Source of the DNA: Ciceribacter ferrooxidans
GTDB lineage: Bacteria > Pseudomonadota > Alphaproteobacteria > Rhizobiales > Rhizobiaceae
Length of the DNA: 64,000 bases
Assembly: GCF_004137355.1 (NCBI RefSeq)
Contig: NZ_SDVB01000170.1
Coordinates: forward strand, 538,918-602,917
Direction: 5' to 3'
The position numbers and the translations under genes are program-made. A model generated the notes under the pieces. It did no database searches. It saw only the letters and a list, made by a program, of their open reading frames with translations, and had not been told where the DNA came from. Positions 10,124 through 18,950 of this stretch are shown here, one piece after another (position 1 is the stretch's first letter; each line of letters opens with the position of its first letter).

Positions 10124-10155
10124 TCCTTGTTTTGACCGGGTAGGCTGCGACCGGT
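10124..10155 (-). promoter_or_regulatory. preQ1-I riboswitch upstream of queC
   Basis: Read on the minus strand, a 5-bp stem ACCGG/CCGGU encloses the loop UCGCAGCCUACC-like segment. The stem is followed by the A-rich tail CAAAACAAGGA, whose last bases are the queC Shine-Dalgarno. The blocks GGUCGCAG and CAAAACAAGG match, base for base as I recall it, the Thermoanaerobacter tengcongensis preQ1-I aptamer. With the Shine-Dalgarno inside the pseudoknot, control should be at translation initiation. The downstream genes make preQ0, the direct precursor of preQ1. Confidence 0.88.
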
Positions 10156-10335
10156 ATGCGTTACGGCGCGCTCCTTAGCCCATGGCCGGCCGAATGGGAA
10201 CGAAAATCTTCTCCGGCCGGCGCGCAGACGCCGGCATACCTGCTTTTTCACCGGGATTTCCCGGTATTTCCCTTGAATCCCCGCCCCGGTCATGCCATTG
10301 CGCGGGAGAACGACGACACCCGATTGGAGAGCCCC

Positions 10336-11409
10336 ATGTCCGAGAACGGCAAGAACGGTCTGACCTATAGCGACGCCGGTGTGGACATCGATGCCGGCAA
10401 CCTGCTGGTCGAGAAGATCAAGCCGGCCGTCCGGTCCACGCGCCGCCCAGGCGCCGACGGCGAGATCGGCGGCTTCGGCGGCCTCTTCGATCTCAAGGCC
10501 GCCGGCTTCAAGGACCCGGTCCTCGTCGCCGCCAATGATGGCGTCGGCACCAAGCTCAAGATCGCCATCGACGCCGGCATCCACGACACGGTCGGCATCG
10601 ACCTCGTCGCGATGTGCGTCAACGACCTCGTCGTCCAGGGCGCCGAGCCGCTGTTCTTCCTCGACTATTTCGCCACCGGCAAGCTCGATCCCGACCAGGG
10701 TGCGGCGATCGTCGGCGGCATTGCCGACGGCTGCCGGGAAGCCGGCTGCGCGCTGATCGGCGGCGAAACCGCCGAAATGCCCGGTATGTACGCCGGCGGT
10801 GACTACGACCTCGCGGGCTTTGCCGTCGGTGCGGCCGAGCGCGGACAGCTCCTGCCCGCCGGCGACATCGCCGAAGGCGACGTGATCCTCGGCCTCTCCT
10901 CCTCGGGCGTTCATTCCAACGGCTTCTCGCTGGTGCGCAAGATCGTCGAACTTTCCGGCCTTTCCTGGGATGCTCCGGCACCCTTCGCCGAAGGTGCAAG
11001 CCTCGGCAGGGCACTGCTTGCGCCGACCCGGATCTACGTGAAGCCGCTCCTGAAGGCGATCCGCGAAACGGGAGCACTGAAGGCGCTCGCCCACATCACC
11101 GGCGGCGGCTTCCCGGAGAACATTCCGCGCGTACTGCCGAAGCATCTTGCTGCTGAGATCGACCTCGGCGCCTTCCGCGTGCCCTCCGTCTTCTCCTGGC
11201 TCGCAAAGACCGGCGGCGTCGCCCAGAACGAGATGCTGCGGACCTTCAACTGCGGCATCGGCATGATCGTCGTCGTCGCCGAGAAGGATGCCGCCCGCGT
11301 TGCCGAAGTGCTTGCCGGCGAAGGTGAGACGGTCGTCACGCTCGGCCGCATGGTCGCCCGCGCCGAAGGTGCGGCGGGCACCGTCTACAAGGGCACGCTC
11401 GCCCTATGA
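10336..11409 (+). CDS. purM: Phosphoribosylformylglycinamidine cyclo-ligase (AIR synthetase)
   Basis: Fifth step of purine synthesis, closing the imidazole ring to give AIR. 357 residues from the ATG at 10336, which has a GGAGA site 5 bases upstream; an upstream in-frame extension lacks homology. Characteristic segments are [56 protein letters not shown] and [14 protein letters not shown]. It overlaps purN by four bases and is divergent from queC. Confidence 0.97.
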   Translation: MSENGKNGLTYSDAGVDIDAGNLLVEKIKPAVRSTRRPGADGEIGGFGGLFDLKAAGFKDPVLVAANDGVGTKLKIAIDAGIHDTVGIDLVAMCVNDLVVQGAEPLFFLDYFATGKLDPDQGAAIVGGIADGCREAGCALIGGETAEMPGMYAGGDYDLAGFAVGAAERGQLLPAGDIAEGDVILGLSSSGVHSNGFSLVRKIVELSGLSWDAPAPFAEGASLGRALLAPTRIYVKPLLKAIRETGALKALAHITGGGFPENIPRVLPKHLAAEIDLGAFRVPSVFSWLAKTGGVAQNEMLRTFNCGIGMIVVVAEKDAARVAEVLAGEGETVVTLGRMVARAEGAAGTVYKGTLAL

Positions 11410-12062
11410 CCGCGTCGCGCAAACGCGTCGTCGTCTTCATTTCCGGCGGCGGCTCCAACATGATGGCGCTGCTGGCGGCAACGGAAGCCGCCGACTTTCC
11501 TGCCGAAATCGTCGGCGTGATCTCCGACAAATCGTCCGCTGGCGGCCTTGCGAAGGCGGCGGCGAAGGGTATCCCGACCTTCGTTTTCGAACGCAAGGCC
11601 TATGCCGGGAAAGCGGAACATGAGGCGGCGATCCTCGCGAAGCTCGGCGAGATCGCGCCGGACCTGATCTGCCTCGCCGGATACATGCGCCTTCTGTCGG
11701 CCGATTTCATCCGGCCCTATGAGGGGCGCATCCTCAACATTCACCCTTCCCTGCTGCCGCTCTTTCCGGGGCTGCACACGCATCAACGGGCGATCGACGC
11801 CGGCATGCGCGTCAGCGGCTGCACCGTGCATTACGTCACGGCCGGCATGGATGACGGCCCGGTGATCGCCCAGTCGGTCGTGCCGATCCTTCCCGACGAC
11901 ACGGAAGACAGCCTGGCGGCGCGCGTGCTCACCGTCGAACACCGAACCTATCCTCTCGCGCTGAAACTCGTCGCCGAGGGCAAGGTGCACATGCGCGCCG
12001 ACGGCACGGTCGAACGCGCCGGCTTCTTCGGCGAACCGTCGGCGACGCTCGTTTCCGCCTGA
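11406..12062 (+). CDS. purN: Phosphoribosylglycinamide formyltransferase PurN
   Basis: Transfers a formyl group from 10-formyl-THF to GAR in purine synthesis. 218 residues. The phosphate-binding loop ISGGGSNM is near the N-terminus, and the catalytic Asn/His/Asp are in [16 protein letters not shown] and [11 protein letters not shown]. It is translationally coupled to purM through an ATGA overlap. Convergent with the following SDR gene. Confidence 0.97.
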   Translation: MTASRKRVVVFISGGGSNMMALLAATEAADFPAEIVGVISDKSSAGGLAKAAAKGIPTFVFERKAYAGKAEHEAAILAKLGEIAPDLICLAGYMRLLSADFIRPYEGRILNIHPSLLPLFPGLHTHQRAIDAGMRVSGCTVHYVTAGMDDGPVIAQSVVPILPDDTEDSLAARVLTVEHRTYPLALKLVAEGKVHMRADGTVERAGFFGEPSATLVSA

Positions 12063-12080
12063 GACCCGCCGTCCCCACGA

Positions 12081-12881
12081 CTAGCCTTTCTTCTTGCGCG
12101 ATCCCATGAAGACTTCCGCCGCCTTCGCCTGGAGGCTGCGCGGAGCAAGCCGCGTCGAAAATGCCATGATACGGTTGGCGAGACCGGTGACCACGGCCGG
12201 CCTGCCGGCATAGAGCGCCCGAAGCCCCTCTTCCACGACCGGCCCCGGCTGCATGAGGTCGGCACGGGCGCCCCATTTCAAGACATGGCCGGCGCGCGCC
12301 CAGAATTCCGTCTCCGTCGGCCCCGGACACAGCACCGAGACGACGACCTTGCGCCGGCGCAGTTCCTCGTGCAGCGCATGCGCAAACGAGAGCACATAGG
12401 CCTTGCTGGCGGCATAAACCGCGTAACCGGGAATCGGCTGGAAGGCCGCGGTGCTTGCGACGAGCAGGACATGACCGCCGCCGCGCTCCGCCATGTCGGC
12501 GGCGAAGGCGTGGGTGAGTTCGGTGAGGGCGGCGACATTGACCGCCACCATGCCGCCGACCGCCTCCGTCGGCTGAGCGTGGAAGCGTCCGTGAAGCCCG
12601 AAGCCGGCATTGTTGACCAGCGTCTCGACCGCAATGCCACGCGCCTCGACGGCGCGCTTCAGCACCTGCGCTGCGCCCGCGTCGGCGAGATCGGCCGGTT
12701 CGACGGCGATCTCGACGCCATGGCCGGAACGAAGCGCTTCCGCGAGCTCTTCGAGGGGAGCCGCATGCCTCGCCGAGACCACGAGATTATAGCCGCGCCG
12801 GGCGAGCGCTTCGCAGAAGGCGCGGCCGAGACCGCCCGTCGCACCCGTCACGAGGGCCCATTTCGGCGCTCCATCCGCCAT
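12081..12881 (-). CDS. Short-chain dehydrogenase/reductase
   Basis: A 266-residue classical SDR. The cofactor motif TGATGGLG is near residues 12-19, NNAG near 90, and the catalytic Tyr-Lys pair is in YAVYAASKAY. The Shine-Dalgarno GGAAGG is 8 bases before the ATG at 12881; another ATG lies 6 bases upstream at 12887 and is less well placed. A C-terminal extension (MAFSTRLAPRSLQAKA) is common in DltE-like oxidoreductases. Substrate unknown. Confidence 0.85.
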   Translation of the reverse strand: MADGAPKWALVTGATGGLGRAFCEALARRGYNLVVSARHAAPLEELAEALRSGHGVEIAVEPADLADAGAAQVLKRAVEARGIAVETLVNNAGFGLHGRFHAQPTEAVGGMVAVNVAALTELTHAFAADMAERGGGHVLLVASTAAFQPIPGYAVYAASKAYVLSFAHALHEELRRRKVVVSVLCPGPTETEFWARAGHVLKWGARADLMQPGPVVEEGLRALYAGRPAVVTGLANRIMAFSTRLAPRSLQAKAAEVFMGSRKKKG

Positions 12882-13116
12882 AACCATTTCCTTCCGGTCG
12901 AGAGAGATGCCGCAAGATAACGGCCACGGCGGGAGCGTCAACAGCGACCGCCAGAGATGCAGGAGCGATCCATCGGGTCCCGGCATCGCAGGAAAGGCAG
13001 ACTTAGAACCAGTTTTGGACTGCAACGAACCCAGATATGGCCCTTCCAAGCCGTTGATGGGAAAGGCCTTCCTCTCGTATTGAGAATTCACGAAATGTTC
13101 AGCCGTGGGGGTCTCA

Positions 13117-14067
13117 ATGCATTACCGGAACTTCAAATCGGCAGCCGCCTGCTGCCTTCTCCTTACTGCGCCGACTGCGGCTCTCGCGGAGGACACGCTG
13201 TTCTCCTCGTCCGACGGAAGCTTCGTGATCTTCGGCGGCGTCGGCCTCGCCAACGTCAAGGCCGACGAATTCGTCTACAACAACGGCAAGAAGCTCAGCG
13301 AGCTTAACTGGCAGAGCAAGGGTATCACGCTCTTCACCATCGGTGCCGACGCCCAGCTCGACAAGAACTGGAGCGTCCGAGGCGATTTCAACGTCGGCAC
13401 CGGCGGCGACGGTCACATGGTCGACTACGACTGGATGAGCGCGACGCACGACGAGTGGAGCGACCGGTCCACCCACCCCGATACCCAGCTCGACCACTAT
13501 TTCAGCGGCTCGCTGGAAGTCGACCGCGCCGTCTACAGCGACGACAGCACCAATCTCGCCGTCGGCCTCGGCTTCCGCTACACCGACGTCAAATGGACCG
13601 CATACGGCGGTTCCTACATCTATTCGAGCGGCGACCCGCTCTTCCGCGACCTGACCGGCACCTTCACGCCCGGCGAAAAGGGCATCAGCTACCAGCAGCA
13701 GATCCCGATTGGCTTCCTGAGTGTCAACGGCGAGCACAAGGTCGGCAAGTTCACGATCAGCGGCGGCCTGGAAGGCGGCCTGAGCTTCGGCATCGAGGAC
13801 ATCGACGATCACTGGCAGCGTGACCTGCGCTTCTACGACAGCATGAAGGCAGCCCCGATGCTCGGCGCCAAGGTCTCCGTCGACTACGCGCTGACCGAGA
13901 GCGCGTCGCTCTACGTCTCCGGTGCCTACCAGCAGGTGTTTCACGCCTATGGCGACATGAAGTACTACGACACGACGACGGACACCCTCGTGGGTTCGGA
14001 GCAGGACGCCGCCGGCGCAACCTTCCAGTCGATGTCGGTATCCTTCGGCCTCAAGGGCACGTTCTGA
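13117..14067 (+). CDS. Omptin-family outer membrane protease
   Basis: A 316-residue outer membrane beta-barrel aspartyl-type protease. A Sec signal peptide ends near TAALAED (about residues 22-24). The four catalytic positions of OmpT are all present: D103 and D105 in MVDYDWM, and D230 and H232 in IDDHW. These fall exactly 20 residues above the mature OmpT numbers 83/85/210/212. Other omptin landmarks are RSTHPDTQLD, GGSYIYSS, GEKGISYQQ and the terminal LKGTF. OmpT-like enzymes cleave between basic residues and degrade antimicrobial peptides; in a soil or plant-associated host this could protect against host peptides. The ATG at 13117 is preferred over an in-frame GTG at 13105. Confidence 0.85.
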   Translation: MHYRNFKSAAACCLLLTAPTAALAEDTLFSSSDGSFVIFGGVGLANVKADEFVYNNGKKLSELNWQSKGITLFTIGADAQLDKNWSVRGDFNVGTGGDGHMVDYDWMSATHDEWSDRSTHPDTQLDHYFSGSLEVDRAVYSDDSTNLAVGLGFRYTDVKWTAYGGSYIYSSGDPLFRDLTGTFTPGEKGISYQQQIPIGFLSVNGEHKVGKFTISGGLEGGLSFGIEDIDDHWQRDLRFYDSMKAAPMLGAKVSVDYALTESASLYVSGAYQQVFHAYGDMKYYDTTTDTLVGSEQDAAGATFQSMSVSFGLKGTF

Positions 14068-14077
14068 GGAAATCGCG

Positions 14078-14102
14078 GGGGCGGTGCGACGTGTGCCGCC
14101 CC
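14078..14102. terminator. GC hairpin between convergent genes
   Basis: The arms GGGGCGG (14078-14084) and CCGCCCC (14096-14102) sit between the omptin stop and the NUDIX stop, just touching the latter. There is no T-run. A bidirectional terminator role is plausible only from position. Confidence 0.35.
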
Positions 14103-14725
14103 TACCCTTCCTGCACCTGCAGTTCGCCCGCGCGGACAAGTTTTTCCCGGTTCAGCGCCGCCCATTGCAGCAGCATGATCGTCTTGGCGTCGCAGATCGC
14201 GCCCGTCCCGATCATTTCGAGTGCCTCGTCGAGGGCGACCTCCGAGAGTTCGAGATCCTCATGCTCGTGGTCGACGCCACCACCTGCTGCGATCTTGTCC
14301 GCCGCGGTGACGGTTGCGGCGTAGAAATAGATCTTCTCCGTCAGTGATCCCGGAGAACTGTAGGCAGCAAACAGGAAACGTGGGCTATCGATCCGGTAGC
14401 CGGTTTCCTCGAGCACCTCGCGGCAGACCGCTGCTTCCGGCTCCTCGTCGTCGACGGCGCCGGCCGGAACCTCCAGCAGGAAGGCAGGGTCTCCCATCAG
14501 GTGGACGGGAATGCGGAACTGCCGCACGAGAACGACCGTGTCGCGCGTCGGATCGAACAGCAATATCGCCACGGCGCGGCCTCGATCGAAGACCTCCCAG
14601 ACGAGTTCGCTCTCGCGGCCGTCGTCACGGCGATAGTCGAAGGTGACGCGCCGCAAATGGCTCCAGCCCTTCCAGAGCGTCTCGTCCTTGCGAATGGTGA
14701 TCCCGGTGCGGTCGAACTTGCTCAT
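14102..14725 (-). CDS. NUDIX hydrolase (NudK/ADP-sugar pyrophosphatase type)
   Basis: A 207-residue NUDIX protein. The NUDIX box runs from GAVDDEEPEAAV to CREVLEETGY (GX5EX7REUXEEXGU). The upstream segment FDRGRAVAILLFDPTRDTVVLVRQFR is typical of the ADP-ribose/GDP-mannose pyrophosphatase branch and resembles NudK. Substrate not determinable from sequence. Its ATG overlaps the stop of the molybdopterin oxidoreductase gene by four bases. Confidence 0.87.
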   Translation of the reverse strand: MSKFDRTGITIRKDETLWKGWSHLRRVTFDYRRDDGRESELVWEVFDRGRAVAILLFDPTRDTVVLVRQFRIPVHLMGDPAFLLEVPAGAVDDEEPEAAVCREVLEETGYRIDSPRFLFAAYSSPGSLTEKIYFYAATVTAADKIAAGGGVDHEHEDLELSEVALDEALEMIGTGAICDAKTIMLLQWAALNREKLVRAGELQVQEG

Positions 14726-16842
14726 GCGGCGTCCTTTGCGAGCCAGACCTTGTTGTCATGGAAGGCGGCACCACCGTGGGGCGCGACCGCGTCGGCTCCG
14801 GTCAGCACGTTGATGCCCTCGCCGTCGACATGCGCCTTGTTCGGCCATATCCCCTCGGCGACCAACACGCCCGGCTTCACCGCCTCCGTCACACGGGCGT
14901 GGATGCGCAGCGAGCCGCGACGGTTGCCGAGGCGGACCAGATCGCCGGGCTCGACACCCAGTCGTGCGGCGTCGGACGGATTGATCATCACTTCCGGCCT
15001 GCCCTCCTTCTCGGCCGAGGTACGGGTCTCGGAGAAGCTCGAATTCAGGAAGTTGCGCGCCGGCGAAGTTGCCAGCCGGAAGGGATGCTCGGCATCCGCC
15101 ACCTCGATGATGTCCACCTGATCGGGGAAGGTCGGGAGTTGGTCGACCGGTCCGAGGATGCCGACCGAGGCCGGCGGCCGGTTCGGTGCCGGGGCCCGCG
15201 CCCAGTCGGGGCGGAAGCGGAACTTGCCGTCGGGATACCCGAAACCATTGAGGAAATGCGCCTCCTCGAAGGAGGGCTGGCAGTCCAACCACTTCTCTTC
15301 GGCCAGCACGTCGAAGCCCGGCTTGCCGCTCGCCTTCAGCATGCGGTCGATGTGCTCGCGCTCCGTCAGCCCGAAGCCCGGACGGTCGGCGACGCCGAGG
15401 CGTTTGGCGAGTTCCTCGATGACGAAGAGATTGGTGCGCACCGTCGCCGGCGGCTCGACGAGCTTCGGGCCGAGCAGGATATGGCTCTGCCCGCCGGCAC
15501 GGTAGATGTCGTCGTGCTCGACGAACATGGTCGCCGGCAGCACGATGTCGGCGAGCTCGGCCGTCTCGGTCATGAACTGCTCGTGGACTGCAACAAACAG
15601 GTCATCGCGCAGGAAGCCCCGCTTCACGAGGCGCTGCTCCGGCGCGACGTTCGCCGGATTGGTGTTCTGGATCAGGAGCGCCGTCACCGGTCCGCGGTGA
15701 CGCAACGCCTCCGCGTCGCCGGTCAACACCCGGCCGATCTGCGACTGGTCGAGGACACGGACGTCGGGATCGAGATAGGAGGTGCCCGTCAGTTCCGCCT
15801 TGTTCAGACGGAAGATGTCGCCGTTGTTGTGGAAGGCGCCGCCGCCCTCGTACTGCCAGCTGCCGAGGACGGTCGGCACGCAGAGCGCCGCATGCATCGA
15901 CACCGTGCCGTTGCGGCTGCGGGCAAAGCCGTAGCCGAGCCGGAAGAAGGTCTTCTTCGTCGTGCCGACGAGCCGGGCGAAGGCCTCGATCTCCTCGACC
16001 GACAATCCCGTGATTGCCGCCGCCCATTGCGGCGTGCGGGTGGCGAGATGTGCCTCGAGCCCCGCCGGATCGTCGGTAAACTTCTCCATGTAGGCGCGAT
16101 CGGCATAACCGTCGCGGAAGGCGATGTGCATGACCGCGCAGGCGAGCGCCGCATCGGTTCCGGGCCTGAGAATGAGGCCGAGATCCGCCTGCTTCATCGT
16201 CGGGTTGTCGTAGACGTCGACGACGACGATCCTGGCGCCGCGCTCCTTGCGGGCGCGGGTCGCATGCGTCATCACGTTGACCTGGGTGGCAACCGCATTG
16301 GTGCCCCAGATGACGACGCAATCGGCCTTCGCCATCTCGCGCGGGTCGACGCCGCGCAGCGCCCCGGTGCCCATCACATAACCGGTCCAGGCCATATTGG
16401 TGCAGATCGTGCCCATGAAGCCGGAATAGCGCTTGGCATGGCGCAGACGCTCGATCGAGTCGCGCTGTACCTGCCCCATCGTGCCGGCGTAGAAATAGGG
16501 CCAGACCGCCTCGCTGCCATGCACCTGCTCGGCCTTGACGAAGGCGTCGGCGATCTCGTCGAGCGCCTCGTCCCAGGAAACCTCCTGCCAGACACCCTCG
16601 CCCTTGCCGCCCTTGCGCCGCTTCGGCGTCAGCAGGCGGCCGGGATGGTAGAGCCGCTCGGCGTAGCGGGCGACCTTGGCGCAGATGACGCCGGCGGTGT
16701 AATCGTTGTCGGCGGCCCCGCGGACGCGTCCGATGCGGCCGTTTTCGTCGATATCGACGTCGAGCGCGCAGGTGGATGGACAGTCGTGCGGACAGGCCGT
16801 ATGACCGACGGAACGGGTTCGGATGGGGCTCGCTAAGTTCAT
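14722..16842 (-). CDS. Molybdopterin (bis-MGD) oxidoreductase with [4Fe-4S]
   Basis: A 706-residue member of the DMSO reductase/formate dehydrogenase superfamily. The N-terminal cluster site is CPHDCPSTC followed 28 residues later by a fourth Cys in GVICAK, so it should bind [4Fe-4S]. Cofactor-binding segments include VIWGTNAVATQ, LPATMFVEHDDIYR and the C-terminal dinucleotide-binding domain with GVEPGDLVRLGNRRGS. There is no twin-arginine signal, so it is probably cytoplasmic. No electron-transfer subunit is adjacent. The ATG at 16842 was chosen because homologous sequence begins there; the frame extends to 16890. The physiological substrate is unknown. Confidence 0.85.
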   Translation of the reverse strand: MNLASPIRTRSVGHTACPHDCPSTCALDVDIDENGRIGRVRGAADNDYTAGVICAKVARYAERLYHPGRLLTPKRRKGGKGEGVWQEVSWDEALDEIADAFVKAEQVHGSEAVWPYFYAGTMGQVQRDSIERLRHAKRYSGFMGTICTNMAWTGYVMGTGALRGVDPREMAKADCVVIWGTNAVATQVNVMTHATRARKERGARIVVVDVYDNPTMKQADLGLILRPGTDAALACAVMHIAFRDGYADRAYMEKFTDDPAGLEAHLATRTPQWAAAITGLSVEEIEAFARLVGTTKKTFFRLGYGFARSRNGTVSMHAALCVPTVLGSWQYEGGGAFHNNGDIFRLNKAELTGTSYLDPDVRVLDQSQIGRVLTGDAEALRHRGPVTALLIQNTNPANVAPEQRLVKRGFLRDDLFVAVHEQFMTETAELADIVLPATMFVEHDDIYRAGGQSHILLGPKLVEPPATVRTNLFVIEELAKRLGVADRPGFGLTEREHIDRMLKASGKPGFDVLAEEKWLDCQPSFEEAHFLNGFGYPDGKFRFRPDWARAPAPNRPPASVGILGPVDQLPTFPDQVDIIEVADAEHPFRLATSPARNFLNSSFSETRTSAEKEGRPEVMINPSDAARLGVEPGDLVRLGNRRGSLRIHARVTEAVKPGVLVAEGIWPNKAHVDGEGINVLTGADAVAPHGGAAFHDNKVWLAKDAA

Positions 16843-16918
16843 GCCCGCATGTATATGGCAAGCGGCAGGCGCCTTAAAGGTCCATTCCAAGAATTCATAA
16901 GAGCCATCGGAAACACAG

Positions 16919-17770
16919 ATGAACTACCGCCACATCTACCACGCCGGCAACTTCGCCGATGTGCTGAAGCACGCCGTGCTGGCGCGCCTGATCGTCTATC
17001 TGCAGCAGAAGGACAAGGCTTTCCGGGTGCTCGACACGCATGCCGGCATCGGGCTCTACGACTTCTCCTCCGAGGAGGCGCAGAAGACCGGCGAGTGGCG
17101 CGACGGCATCGGCCGGTTGATGGAGGCCGAACTTCCGGAGGGCGTCGCGGCCCTGCTCGCACCCTATCTCGACGCCATCCGTACGCTCAATCCGCAAGGA
17201 CCGATCACCCTCTATCCGGGATCGCCGAAGCTCGCGCGGATGCTCTTCCGTCCGCAGGACCGGCTCTCGGCGATGGAGCTTCATCCGGACGACAGCCGCG
17301 CGCTCGCCCGGCTGTTCGAGGGTGACTACCAGGTGCGGGTGACCGAACTCGACGGCTGGCTGGCGCTCGGCGCGCATCTGCCGCCGAAGGAAAAGCGCGG
17401 CATCGTGCTCGTCGATCCGCCCTTCGAGGAGGCGGGCGAATACGAACGCCTGGTCGACGGCCTCGCGAAAGCGTATCGGCGCTTTGCAACCGGTACCTAT
17501 TGCCTCTGGTATCCAATCAAGAAGGGTGCCCCGATCGCCGAATTCCACGAGGCGCTGAAGGCGCTCGAGATCCCGAAAATGCTCTGCGCCGAGCTTTCCG
17601 TGCGCAGCGATCGCGAGACGACAGGGCTCAGCGGTTCGGGCCTCATCATCGTCAATCCGCCCTTCACGCTGAAGGACGAGTTGCATCTGCTGCTGCCCGA
17701 ACTGAAGCGCGTCCTGGCGCAGGATCGTTTCGCCTCGCAGCGCTGCTTCTGGCTGCGCGGCGAGAGCTGA
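16919..17770 (+). CDS. rlmJ: 23S rRNA (adenine2030-N6)-methyltransferase RlmJ
   Basis: SAM-dependent methyltransferase that modifies A2030 of 23S rRNA. 283 residues. The family start MNYRHIYHAGNFADVLKHAVL, SAM motif LDTHAGIGLYDF and catalytic motif VDPPFEEAGEY (the DPPF variant) are present. The C-terminal LSGSGLIIVNPPF is also characteristic. It is divergent from the molybdopterin oxidoreductase. Confidence 0.95.
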   Translation: MNYRHIYHAGNFADVLKHAVLARLIVYLQQKDKAFRVLDTHAGIGLYDFSSEEAQKTGEWRDGIGRLMEAELPEGVAALLAPYLDAIRTLNPQGPITLYPGSPKLARMLFRPQDRLSAMELHPDDSRALARLFEGDYQVRVTELDGWLALGAHLPPKEKRGIVLVDPPFEEAGEYERLVDGLAKAYRRFATGTYCLWYPIKKGAPIAEFHEALKALEIPKMLCAELSVRSDRETTGLSGSGLIIVNPPFTLKDELHLLLPELKRVLAQDRFASQRCFWLRGES

Positions 17771-17810
17771 CGAAGCCGTCGCCCGCGGCATCGATCGCCC
17801 TTGACCTCCT

Positions 17811-17843
17811 TCCTGTTTGACAACATTCTGGCGGCAAACAGGA
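17811..17843 (+). promoter_or_regulatory. Inverted repeat covering the ribosome binding site
   Basis: TCCTGTTTG (17811-17819) pairs perfectly with CAAACAGGA (17835-17843), with a 15-base loop. The 3' arm contains part of the AGGAGAGGG Shine-Dalgarno of the following gene. A TTGACC (17801-17806) lies at its edge as a possible -35 box. It could be an operator or a translational hairpin. Confidence 0.5.
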
Positions 17844-17850
17844 GAGGGCC

Positions 17851-18255
17851 ATGGGTGCGAAATTCCTCGTCAGAGCATGCCTTGCGGTCGCCGCCGCGGC
17901 GCTTTCGGTGACGGACAGCCAGGCCGCGACACCGCGTTGCGACGATGCGGCCGTGGTCGGTTCAGTCGAAAGCCGATTCTCCCGCAACAACCGGCAGTTT
18001 CTGAAGACGGATCTCTCGATCGCCGACTTCGGCATCATCCGCGAAACCGGTTTCCGGCCGCCTGACGAGACCCATCGTGTCGAGCGGCGCTTCTGTCATG
18101 CAACGGTCACCACCAGCGACGGCCTCGGTCGCAATCTCTGGTATCTGATCGAAAGCACATGGGGCTTCGCGGGTCTCGGTTCGTCCGTCGAGTTCTGTAC
18201 CGACGGCCTCGATCCGTGGCACGTCTACGGCGCCCGCTGCGCATCGCTCCGCTGA
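17851..18255 (+). CDS. Conserved exported protein, four cysteines, unknown function
   Basis: 134 residues with a Sec signal peptide (cleavage near SQAATPRC, about residue 29). The mature part has four cysteines (PRCDD, RFCHAT, EFCTDG, ARCASLR), likely two disulfides. The residues RFCHATVTTSDG, YLIE, GFAGLGSSVEFC and WHVYGARC look like a conserved exported family that I know only as hypothetical. The stop is three bases before the RNase T2 ATG, so the two exported proteins are co-translated. A role in activity or protection of the RNase is speculation. Confidence 0.72.
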   Translation: MGAKFLVRACLAVAAAALSVTDSQAATPRCDDAAVVGSVESRFSRNNRQFLKTDLSIADFGIIRETGFRPPDETHRVERRFCHATVTTSDGLGRNLWYLIESTWGFAGLGSSVEFCTDGLDPWHVYGARCASLR

Positions 18256-18258
18256 CCG

Positions 18259-18930
18259 ATGCGCTTGCCTGCCAAACTGAACCCGCTGCGCGCGGCGGCT
18301 CTCGCCGGTGCCATCCTGATCCTTCCGAACGGTGCGAGAGCGGACGATCCGCCGAAGCGTTCCGGGTTCGACTTCTATGTGCTCGCTCTTTCCTGGTCGC
18401 CGACCTTCTGTGCGAGCCCCAAGGCCTCCGGCAACCGGGACCAATGCGGCGACGGAAAGCGCTACGGGCTCGTGGTCCACGGTCTCTGGCCGCAATACGA
18501 GCGCGGTTATCCGGAAGACTGCCCGAGCGACCAGCCGCGCCGGGTGCCGGACAAGCTCGGACGCACGCTCTTCGACATCATGCCGAGCATGGGGCTGATC
18601 GGCCATCAGTGGCGCAAGCACGGCACCTGCACCGGACTTAGCCAGGCAGAGTATTTCGCGCTCACCCGCGCCGCCTACCAGCGCGTCCGCATTCCCGACA
18701 CGCTGAAAGCGGCGGAGAGAACGCAGACTGTCGACATCGATGCGATCGAGACGCAATTCACCAGCGTCAATGCCGGCTTGTCCCGCCGGGCGCTGGCGCT
18801 CACCTGCGAACGCGGCAAGCTTTCCGAAATCCGCGTCTGCCTGACACCGCAACTCGCTTTCCGCGACTGTCCGGAGATCGACGCGCAGGCCTGTTCCCTC
18901 CCCTCTGTCGCGGTGCCGCCGGCACGGTGA
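18259..18930 (+). CDS. RNase T2 family ribonuclease
   Basis: A secreted or periplasmic endoribonuclease of 223 residues with a cleavable signal peptide (about residues 1-28, ending GARADD). The two catalytic motifs are intact: CAS I in VVHGLWPQYERG (about residues 73-84) and CAS II in GHQWRKHGTC (about 115-124). The cysteines around them fit the conserved disulfides. T2 enzymes degrade single-stranded RNA non-specifically via 2',3'-cyclic intermediates, often for phosphate scavenging. It is coupled to the upstream four-cysteine exported protein. Confidence 0.93.
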   Translation: MRLPAKLNPLRAAALAGAILILPNGARADDPPKRSGFDFYVLALSWSPTFCASPKASGNRDQCGDGKRYGLVVHGLWPQYERGYPEDCPSDQPRRVPDKLGRTLFDIMPSMGLIGHQWRKHGTCTGLSQAEYFALTRAAYQRVRIPDTLKAAERTQTVDIDAIETQFTSVNAGLSRRALALTCERGKLSEIRVCLTPQLAFRDCPEIDAQACSLPSVAVPPAR

Positions 18931-18950
18931 ACAACCGAACTGGAAGAACG

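Noticed and set aside
9049-11145. Open frame of 698 codons on the minus strand across purM and queCD
   Set aside because: Only its last 118 codons are queD; the rest is antisense to purM and reads queC out of frame. Such frames are common in GC-rich DNA.
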